Position numbers and translations under genes: made by a program | Shown: positions 56,522-64,000 of the stretch, in pieces | How the letters are laid out: the number at the start of each line of letters is the position of its first letter | How positions within the stretch are numbered: the first letter of the stretch is position 1 | DNA from: Lactarius indigo | Lineage: Eukaryota; Basidiomycota; Agaricomycetes; Russulales; Russulaceae | NCBI GenBank assembly: GCA_025766275.1 | Contig: JAFKAC010000013.1 | Location: 620,001-684,000, forward strand | Direction of reading: 5' to 3' | DNA length: 64,000 nt | The notes under the pieces: model-generated | Told to the model about the DNA's origin: nothing | The model's database searches: none | Seen by the model: the letters and a program-made list of their open reading frames with translations, nothing else

Positions 56522-57205
56522 TGTAACGTTACAGTAGGAACGTTCAGCTTGGCGTGAGTAAGTCTGGTCTTTCTATGTCAATGAGCGAGGGTTCAGCCGA
56601 TAATGGCAAGGTTTAAGTGGTTAACAAGGATCTCAGAGTATGACACAATACTCAAGATGTGAGAGGAGTTCAGGGGTTCAAGAGGGTCGACGGTTCAGCA
56701 GAGAGTTACCCCAAGGGAATGGGAAAACAATGTATACTGTGATGGTAAAGAAGTCGAGTCTAAGGATACAAGCTACCTAGGGCCACGACTTATATAGAAA
56801 AAGGTTTGTTTGTGCAGAACAAACAAATGGCGCAATCCGCAGCAAGCATGAGAAGTAACACAGCAATCCGCAGCAGGCACGGGAAAAAGAAGAAAGTGTG
56901 CACAGCTATCCGCAGTAAGTGTGAGAAGAAACAAGGATATAAAAGGCAAGTGAGACATGTCTCAGTTTTAACAAAAGTGAGACACCTGCCATAAAAGGGT
57001 GCATTTAGCCCGAGTATAGTAGTAATAAAGACTTATAAGGACAATGAGTGTCTCATTGTCTCACTTTGCACTAGGAGAGAATCTTAAGGCTCCTAGTGCG
57101 CAGCAAGTCCAAGAAAGGGAAAGCCAAGAAAGGAAAGACTTTCCCGCAAACGCAAGTGTAAGTAAGAAACTAATAGTAAAGTCAAAACAAGTCCAGTCCG
57201 TAACA
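56522..57205 (-). repeat. 5' LTR of element H
   Basis: 684 bp, same length as the 3' LTR at 49287-49970; ends next to the GCCAG duplication. Confidence 0.92.
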
Positions 57206-58116
57206 GCCAGCCATCGATAGGGCTGTTAACTTGGCGTAAGCGTTTTGTTTACTAAGGGTGTTGGTCCAAGCGTTCTTAAAGTCATTGATAAACTCGTTCC
57301 ATAGGCGTTCATCGGTTTCGGCTATGGGGTGGGTTGCGTGGTTAATCTTTTTGTCCAGTTTCCTATCCTGAGTCTGATTCCAGTTCTCAACGTCTGGTCC
57401 TCGGATCAGAGTCAACGCGAGCGCGACTCGCTGGTATGGTGAAATCATGCATTCATTGGTGCAATTCATGTGTCGATACTGATTGAACTCGTGTAGGAAC
57501 TGAGCGCTTTTCGCTCTGTTCCCATCGAAATATGTGGGGGCTCCTCCTTGGAGCAGGCCGTTCGTCGTCACTGCTGCAGGTGTTCCACCAGATCCACTCA
57601 CCATAGGGATAGTCGTAACAGCTGTTGGGAGTTGGTAGGGTGCGAAGGGCGGGGGTGGTTGTGGTGAGCGTCGCTTTCCTTTTCATTTTAATGAAGTAAC
57701 AGCCAGTCAGTGAGTGTCCCAGTCGTATGCCGGAGTGTTTTGTGATTCGTTTCTGATGCGTAATCCCCAGTCGCGAGGTCGTGTAATGCGGGCGCTGTTA
57801 TACGTTGCCCAGCTGGGGTAGTCGAGTAGTACTTCATACTAGGTGTTTTTGTTTTTGAAATATTCGATGTTGAGACTCGGATCTGGTGTTTGTTCGAGTG
57901 TGTATCCTCTGTGGTGTTCCCACACCAGACCTTTCACTGCGAGGTCGGCAAGATTCGGTGTCATGCGTCTGAGTACCAGTCATTTTTCGGTACTGTCGTC
58001 GGGGTCGTTGGCGTGTTCAATGTAGGCGTAGTTTCCGTCTGGGGATTCTGCCAGTTTGTTTGCATGCGACACCTTTTACACCGTGTCGCTGAGCAGGGAG
58101 ATAGGGTCTACTCTTA
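57206..58116 (-). pseudogene. gag of the oldest element G, 5' part, decayed
   Basis: Minus-strand Gag fragments in order: DLAVKGLVWEHHRGYTLEQ, SWATYNSARITRPRDWGLRI (N-terminal part, with stops), then from 57604 the capsid region (GGAPTYFDGNRAKSAQFLHE, RVALALTLIRGPDVENWNQ, AWTNTLSKQNAYAKLTALSM). It is cut by element H at 57206-57210. Several frame breaks upstream show that it is old. Confidence 0.8.
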
Positions 58117-58460
58117 TGTCACGGTACCAGCTGACCGTCCGTGACGTAATCGTGTTCGAAGACTTGTGTTTTTCACAAGTAGAGAATGGTGACTTGGTAT
58201 ACTCAGAGAGAACACAAGTGAGTGGGCAACTACTGGATTCAAGAGACAAAGAGTAGACAGACTTGTACTACTCTTGGGACTACATCTTATATACTCGTAC
58301 ATACTGTGATTTTCGGGACTGTTTTCTGGTACTTTACAAGCTCCTAGTGAGCTGTCAGAACTACAACATATGTGGCAAACATGAGCTGGCAAGAAGTCAA
58401 TACACTGGCAATCAATTGTGACGTGTCAAACCGTGACCATGATGTCACATGGGCGTGACA
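58117..58460 (-). repeat. 5' LTR of element G
   Basis: Minus strand TGTCACGCCC to GGTACCGTGACA, next to the G gag. The minus-strand PBS AAGAGTAGAC (plus positions 58106-58115) matches the complement of 58249-58258 in the LTR, 30 nt after a TATATA box at about 58288-58294. A related LTR begins at 63785. The outer edge (58460) is a guess from the TG...CA rule; no duplication was found because the other end of G is not recognised. Confidence 0.65.
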
Positions 58461-58699
58461 GTTGTGGTGTTGGGGTTGGTTCCTGTACGATACCTGCCTG
58501 CTTTTATTTCTTCGTGTTGAAGTATTGCCGACACTTCTGTAACGATGCTTTGCTCTCATACTGTACTGTGTTTTTCTCCTCAGGCTCAAGTCCTGTAATA
58601 AAGCAAATGTTTTCAGCTTCAGGGACCACATTGCCATTAATCAATATTAATCCCTGCAGGGGTTTTTGAGCCATTTGCATCCCAGAGTGCAAGCCTGAG

Positions 58700-59279
58700 T
58701 GTTACACCCTAGCAGGGGTGTGGGTCCTGGAGGTTCTAAGTTACACAAGTATCAAGCGAAGATGTCTGTTGTCTTATTGCTATGAAATACAAGTGGCACA
58801 AGTGTGGCACAGTGTGCAACACTACTCTGTAATGTAGGGCTCCTCACCCAAAGTGTCTAGCACTTCTCTACACTTGATCTTGCTAGTGCACAGAGTATAA
58901 CAGGTGTGACACATTGATATAGTTCAACTGCAAAGACTCCAAAGTGTCCTGGTCAAGGACTGAGATAGGGGGTGCACAAGAAGAGGGGAATAGAGTGAAG
59001 TCACACCAAGGTACAAAGGCAAGGTTGCTAGATTGCAAACAAAGCCAAGTCTAGCTTCCTACGGTCTATGGTACAGGTTTATATAGGATGAGGTTCCAAA
59101 CAACATGAACACAAGTCCACACAATATCAAAGAGACCAAATAGGACAAGGGGATATTCAGAGCAAGGGAAACAGCGCCACTGGTAGCAGTAGCTCCTTTG
59201 GTAACAAGGTATAGTACAAAAGGGGAAAAGCAAGGTAGAAACATACTGTGACTGAGGTCCAAAGCGTCGGATCATAACA
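58700..59279 (-). repeat. Solo LTR, family 6
   Basis: 580 bp, TG...CA ends (plus strand TGTTACACCC to GGATCATAACA), flanked by CTGAG (58695-58699 and 59280-59284). CTATATAAA on the minus strand near 59075-59083 suggests a minus orientation. No coding part of this family in the window. Confidence 0.85.
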
Positions 59280-59284
59280 CTGAG

Positions 59285-59932
59285 GCTTGTACCAGATGTG
59301 ACCTGCTACATTTACAGACAAAAATTGAGCCTTGCATGTGATCCTGATCACAACAACCATGCATCTTAGAAGTAGTACATAGACAATTTTAAGTACAGAG
59401 TTCGAGTTCCTATTTTTTCAAAATCCATTAACTGAGAGTGGTGTAGGAGTCATACTAGTGAAACCCAGAGTGAAACCTGTGACCACAACCCTGGTCATGC
59501 CATCTAGTCCTGACTGTTGACCAAGCACTCATGTGTGGCTTGGAGACCTGTACATTGTCATGGACACTCTATTTTCACCCTATTTTCTCTGTATTTTTAC
59601 AGATTTATTTGGTGACGATACAAGTCTTCAACATTGCACCTCAGAGTCCAAGTCCTTATCATTAGACATGATAAGATGGTTAGTCACATGATGCCAACAT
59701 GTGCACCCACAAGCACATGACCCTGGGATAGTAACTTCCTTATTGGATATTACCTCTTCAGGTCACTTTCCACATTAGTAAAGCAGTTTCTTATTGGACG
59801 ATAAGCAGGGAAGGTTCTAGATAGTTCTAGACTACATTGTTATAGGGTTATGACTCATAAGATAAGGACATGTCATTGTTCTGTCAGCATTAATGACTGT
59901 GCATCAGTCAGCACAATAGATAATGCTATTAT
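59285..59932. other. Non-coding stretch between LTRs
   Basis: No ORF, RNA gene or repeat end recognised. Confidence 0.4.
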
Positions 59933-60156
59933 TGATGAACAGCAAACACAAAGAGCATACTCACAGTGACAAAGGAGACTGTGGTGAGATATGCAGGGAT
60001 GCTGGAAGCAGAGGTGAGACAGGGAGTTGCAGTAGAAGCAAAGGGTCTGGCACACAGAGCAGTGAGGAACTGATAATACAATTGAAGGGATAAGACATAC
60101 CTGGCACACAGAGCAGTGAGGAACTGATGTGGACCAGGAGCGTACAAGCACTACTA
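59933..60156 (-). repeat. LTR of family 5, part left of the DDE transposon
   Basis: Matches the LTR at 18187 from its TGATGAACAGCA edge to ACAAGCACTACTA. It continues at 63586 after the transposon; the join recreates the CACTACTACTTATACTAT of the intact copy once one TA is removed. Confidence 0.85.
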
Positions 60157-60196
60157 AGGTAGGGGCCATCAGGAACTCGCACCCCTTTATGTAAGC
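60157..60196 (+). repeat. Left terminal inverted repeat
   Basis: 40 bp, a perfect match to the reverse complement of 63544-63583. Confidence 0.93.
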
Positions 60197-60663
60197 ATTT
60201 TGTCGTCTTCGTTGTTTCTTCTTCTCCTCCCTCACTCATCACAATAGCCAAAAAGTAAAATATGAGAAGTAAAGGGAACTGTACCTTCTTTGACTCCCAT
60301 TTTTTTTTTTTGAAAAATATTTTGATTTCGGTGAATAGAAGTGAAAACAATTTTTTTTCATTAAAACTCAATATCTCGACGTTTACAGTCGATCTAAACC
60401 AACTTGCTGAAGTCGAGCAAAAAGTGGTGGCCGCACACGTGACAGTAAAGTCACGTGCATGTATTAGTCATGATGACAAACACGGTGAAGTGGTTCACCC
60501 GCTAAAGCTCCCGCTGTCTCAAAAATCAACATTTATGCCGAGGAAAAAACCAGCGAATCAATCGCGCCTCCAAAATGTCAAGAAGGCCCAAGCCAGAAGG
60601 GCCCAGAAGTTCAAGGAATCCAGTCCAGGTGCGACTTGGCCTCGGTAACGTTTGGTCACATGA

Positions 60664-63298
60664 TTGACCGACCCTGCAGCAACGCGCCTCCCAAGTGAGG
60701 ACTCGGAAGTGACTGAAATCGAAGTGGGCGAGCCGGAGATTTACCCGGACATCGTGGAATTGTCCGTGGCCGATTATAATTCAATTCCGGCACCCCAGAG
60801 CTCACCAAGGCAAGCCCCGGCACCTGAAGGGTCCAGAAAACGCGTGCACGCATCTTATCACACCGGAAAATCAGAAAGAACCATCAGAAGGCACAAAAAG
60901 GCCAAGAGAGATCTTGAAGCACAAGGTTTCTTCTCATTGCAGGAATTCTTGAGGCGGAAGGCAGAAGGCGCGAGGCAAGAATCCACTGGAGCCACCCAGA
61001 GCGAGGAGAACGAGACGCGCGACTCGGACAAGGGCATAGCCAACGAGGATATGCACGAGGCCGAAGTGACCGATGTCGTGTGCCACGCAGACGGTGGCAC
61101 TGTGTCAGTAAATGCGCTTGAAGTGGGGGATGATGCCGGGTCGGCCAACGACGGGAACGGGGTGGCGGAAAACCTGCACAGTGCCAGAGGCGGCACAATG
61201 GCGATACGGCTTGAAGAGGAGGAGGAAACCGAGACCGAAGATGAGACCAGGGAGGCAACAGAAAGCATGATGTCGATGCACGGGCTCTCTAGCGGCGATC
61301 TTAGCGACTTGGAGCTGGAGACTCACTGGGGACCTTCTCGGACAGTTCTGTACGAAAACGAAGAGTCGTCTTCGTCTTGCGGCAGCGACCTGAGCGATCC
61401 TGAAGACCTCAATGACACCGACCCAAAGGAGCTTAACGGCGTTCACCACGGGAATGCCCCCGGTGATGCAGCCACTCAGCGGCCCGTGGTCAATGTCACC
61501 GAGCTCCTTCAAGACCGTGCAAAATTGCAGGCCATGCGAGAGGAGTTATCCCTCAAGATCAGAAGCACAAGTCTCAACTTGGACTCGGTGCTTCGTGGTC
61601 GTGCAGTAGCGATGATCGGGTTGTTGAACCTGTATCTGAACGAATCTCTGGGCTTCACCTGGAAGCGTGCCTCGGAAATCTTCGCGAAGTCCGAAGGGCG
61701 CGGTACGTCTCGCGCGCGAGCCATCCAACAATGGGTGGTTAACTTTGTGCGCACTCGAGAGCTTCCAAGTCACAAGCATGGCAAAACTCGGCCATCTGTG
61801 TTGAACGACGAAGGGGTTGTTAATGAAATCAAACTTGCCCTCAGTGAGAAGGCGAAACGCGGATCCCTCACGGCAGCTGGTGTTATGGAAGTCGTTTCGA
61901 GCCCAGAGGTGCAGGCCCAATTGATGCGAGCTGGCATCCACAAGCCATCGATATCGATGCGCACCTCGCATCGTTGGTTAATCAACTTGGGGTGGCGGTT
62001 CGGCAGACACCAGAATGGCATGTATGTTGATGGCCATGAACGCGAGGATGTCGTGGAATATAGGAAGGGATTTGTGGCTCGATTTAAGCAATACAAGCGT
62101 CGCTTTCACACCTGGGATGATGCGGGGAATGAGCTGCCTCGCCCCTCGGGCTTCCCCGTGCCCGAGGCGAACGGCCGCTTTCGTCTCGTTCTCATCACTC
62201 ACGATGAATCGATTTTTTATCAAAACGACCAACGGCAAACATACTGGGGCTGTCCCGGCAAGAATGTTCCAAGACCAAAGGGAGAAGGCCTCACCCTGAT
62301 GGTTTCGGACTTCTTGACTGCAGATTGGGGCCCACTGCGCGACAACGATGGGTGCGTTATCACTGGCCCTTTCCCTTCCAATCCCACTCATGCTCACACA
62401 GTGACGCCCGGGTGTTCTTCCGGCCTGGGAAGAACAGGGACGGCTGGTTCACGGCAAACGACCTGCTTGTCCAGGTAGAACGCGCTATCGATATTTTTGA
62501 GGGGCTCACCGGTGGCTACACGCAAGGGTTGTTTCTCTTCGACAATGCGCCAAGCCACCAGAAGCATGCAGACGATGCGATTTCGGCTCGACGGATGGTC
62601 AAAGGTGCGTCGTTGTTTATTCCTTGGATACTTTATCCTCACTCCCCCCAGGTCCGAAGCACGGATGGACGCATCATCTCAACGGAGTGCGCATGCGTGA
62701 CGGTAAATTACCAACCTGGGGAGCCACAACCTTTTTATTACCCAGACGACCACCCCTCCATGCCCGGCTGGTTCAAGGGCATGGAGCAAATCATTCGTGA
62801 ACGCGGGCTGTGGCCCGAAGCAGGGCTGGCCACTCAGTGTTGGCAGTTCAAGTGCCCCCCTGGCCGCGTGGACTGCTGCTGCCGGCGCATCCTTTTCCTC
62901 CAGCCTGATTTCGTTGCTGAGAAATCACAGCTCGAGGAATTCATCAGGTCGCGCGGCCACATTTGCGACTTTTACCCGAAATATCACTGTGAGCTCAATT
63001 TTATTGAGCAATATTGGGGCGCAGCCAAAGCTCGATACCGTGCCGCCCCCCGAGAAAAGACCTGCCCTCGGAATGAAGCAAATTGTGAAGGAGAGCCTTG
63101 ACAGCGTCCCCCTTCTTCACATCCGAAGGTCAGTATTTTTTTTTTGTTTTGTTTCGTGGCTCATTCCCTCACAGGTTTGCGAACCGAGCCGCGCGTTTTA
63201 TTACCGCTTACAGGGACGGGCTGTCAGGTGCACAAGCAGCGTGGGCGAATAAAAAATATCACGGACATCGCACAGTTACCGCCCCAAAGTATTCTTGA
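60664..63298 (+). pseudogene. DDE transposase, spliced, with two probable frameshifts
   Basis: Exons 60664-62351 and 62402-62604 join in phase (intron of 50 nt); a third exon starts at 62652 (intron of 47 nt) and a last exon is 63175-63298 (intron of 46 nt). The first 220 residues are long, acidic and disordered. A DNA-binding-like part (KRASEIFAKSEGRGTSRAR, HRWLINLGWRFGRHQNGMY) leads to the DDE core: Asp in LITHDESIFYQND, Asp in LFLFDNAPSH, Glu in CELNFIEQYWGAAK. The end reads RRFANRAARFITAY to WANKKYHGHRT. The frame must shift once near 62700-62730 (before GEPQPFYYPDDHP) and once near 63050-63065. At the first place an odd 43-nt intron is an alternative, but it would remove a stretch that looks coding. 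So this copy is probably inactive. Confidence 0.82.
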
Positions 63299-63543
63299 AG
63301 CGAAGGAAACCGTCTATTAGATTCTGTAGCTTAGTAGCCTACAGAGAAATGCGCATACATCGATAATGCTTGAATTGTCACTCTTGAGTTGTCTGTCAGC
63401 TCGCAACAACTTGCCTGGGATCACAATGATGCCGAGCTCAATAACCCTAAACGCGCAAACCCCAGGCCAGGATTTTTCCCAAGTCAACCCTCTCGCCGTG
63501 GCCGCTTACGTACACATTATATAATCTAACCCTAGGGTTTATA

Positions 63544-63583
63544 GCTTACATAAAGGGGTGCGAGTTCCTGATGGCCCCTACCT
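63544..63583 (-). repeat. Right terminal inverted repeat
   Basis: Inverted copy of 60157-60196, no mismatch seen; followed by TA 63584-63585. Confidence 0.93.
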
Positions 63584-63585
63584 TA

Positions 63586-63784
63586 CTTATACTATACAGG
63601 AGAGTGACACAACTACAAGGTAAGTAACAGAGTGTCACAGAATACAAGGGATGCATTGTTCTACAACAGGACAAAGGAGTGTGTGTAAAGAGAACAAGGC
63701 GTGTAAGAACAAGGAAAGTCTAGACAAGCCTGAGGATGATATCATAGTGACATCATAATAAAGATAAGAACAAAAGGGGAACAA
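63586..63784 (-). repeat. LTR of family 5, part right of the DDE transposon
   Basis: Continues the piece at 59933-60156 (CTTATACTATACAGG to GAACAAAAGGGGAACAA), then is cut by the LTR starting at 63785. Confidence 0.8.
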
Positions 63785-64000
63785 TGTCATGGTACCAGCT
63801 GACCGGTCGTGACGTCGAGCGTGTTCGAAGGCTTGGTATTTCACAAGTAAAGGATGCTAACTTGCGATGCTTATAAGGCACACAAGTGAGAGGAACAAGG
63901 CTGGATTGCAAAGGACGAAGAGTAGACGACTTGTACTACTCTTGAGGCTACATCTTATATACTCGTACATACTGTTGTTTTTCGGGACTATTTTCTGGTA
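63785..64000 (-). repeat. LTR of the element G family, incomplete at window edge
   Basis: TGTCATGGTACCAGC and following text match the LTR at 58117 with scattered differences, including the self-primer AAGAGTAGAC and the TATATA box. It runs out of the window, so a full element cannot be judged. Orientation is taken from the 58117 copy. Confidence 0.75.

Larger units (their letters stand above)
49287..57205 (-). mobile_element. Element H: Ty3/Gypsy chromovirus with ORF3 fused to pol
   Basis: 684-bp LTRs at 49287-49970 and 56522-57205, flanked by GCCAG (49282-49286 and 57206-57210), inside element G gag. Minus orientation. Gag and pol are complete except for three nonsense codons, each explained by CGA to TGA. 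The LTRs differ at about six sites by eye, all CpG transitions. A different family from A/E and C/D by LTR, but with the same overall plan. Confidence 0.94.
60157..63583 (+). mobile_element. DDE DNA transposon (IS630/Tc1-mariner-like) with 40-bp TIRs
   Basis: 3427 bp. The first 40 bases (60157-60196, AGGTAGGGGCC to TATGTAAGC) are repeated perfectly in inverted orientation at 63544-63583. Flanked by TA (60155-60156 and 63584-63585). The interrupted family-5 LTR confirms the exact edges. Carries one spliced transposase gene with frame breaks. Confidence 0.93.

Noticed and set aside
62702..62750. A 43-nt intron in the transposase instead of a frameshift
   Set aside because: It would keep the frame, but removes the stretch reading GEPQPFYYP, which looks coding; a one-base insertion fits better. 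Left open.

Overview
The window comes from a filamentous fungus, most likely an agaricomycete (mushroom-type Basidiomycota). The evidence is short spliceosomal introns of about 47-112 nt, several genes with four to six exons, fungal-type enzymes (sedolisin, GH15 glucoamylase), a 40S protein S0 gene, and chromodomain-bearing Ty3/Gypsy retrotransposons (chromoviruses). The species cannot be named from the sequence alone.

Layout. 1-12.7 kb is ordinary gene space: an intron-containing tRNA-Leu, a homocysteine S-methyltransferase (+), a secreted S53 sedolisin-like protease (-), 40S ribosomal protein S0 (+), a long Pro/Ser-rich protein of unknown function (-), glyoxalase I (+) and a secreted GH15 glucoamylase-like protein (-). 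I resolved exon structures from open frames, splice sites and intron phase. 12.7-15.65 kb has no gene I can support. 15.65 kb to about 58.5 kb is a nest of LTR retrotransposons. The outermost is a degraded minus-strand Gypsy element (G). It is split by three insertions: element A (15657-40445), element E (40716-49087) and element H (49287-57205). A is itself interrupted by a solo LTR (18187-18804) and by element C (20658-36959). C is interrupted by element D (26014-33903) and by an LTR (23950-25087) that carries yet another LTR (24204-24719). E carries a solo LTR (44610-45130). Most of these insertions are proven by 5-bp target-site duplications and by rejoining of interrupted reading frames. 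58.7-64 kb holds a solo LTR, a DDE (IS630/Tc1-mariner-like) DNA transposon with 40-bp perfect terminal inverted repeats and a TA duplication inside an LTR, and the start of another LTR.

How the parts work together. The retroelements share one plan: LTR with TATA box, a 10-11 nt segment about 30-35 nt downstream that is complementary to the primer-binding site just after the LTR (Tf1/sushi-like self-priming), an AUG-free leader, gag beginning at a near-cognate GUG or CUG in good context, a -1 overlap into pol (protease, RT, RNase H, integrase, chromodomain), and a 3' accessory module. That module is a separate ORF in C and D and is fused to Pol in A, E and H; in C, D and H it carries several zinc knuckles. 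Element D looks intact. Almost every difference between paired LTRs is a transition at a CpG, and nearly all nonsense codons are CGA to TGA, so the nest appears to be decaying through cytosine methylation. The self-priming architecture, AUG-free gag start and 3' zinc-knuckle module are the most unusual observations here.
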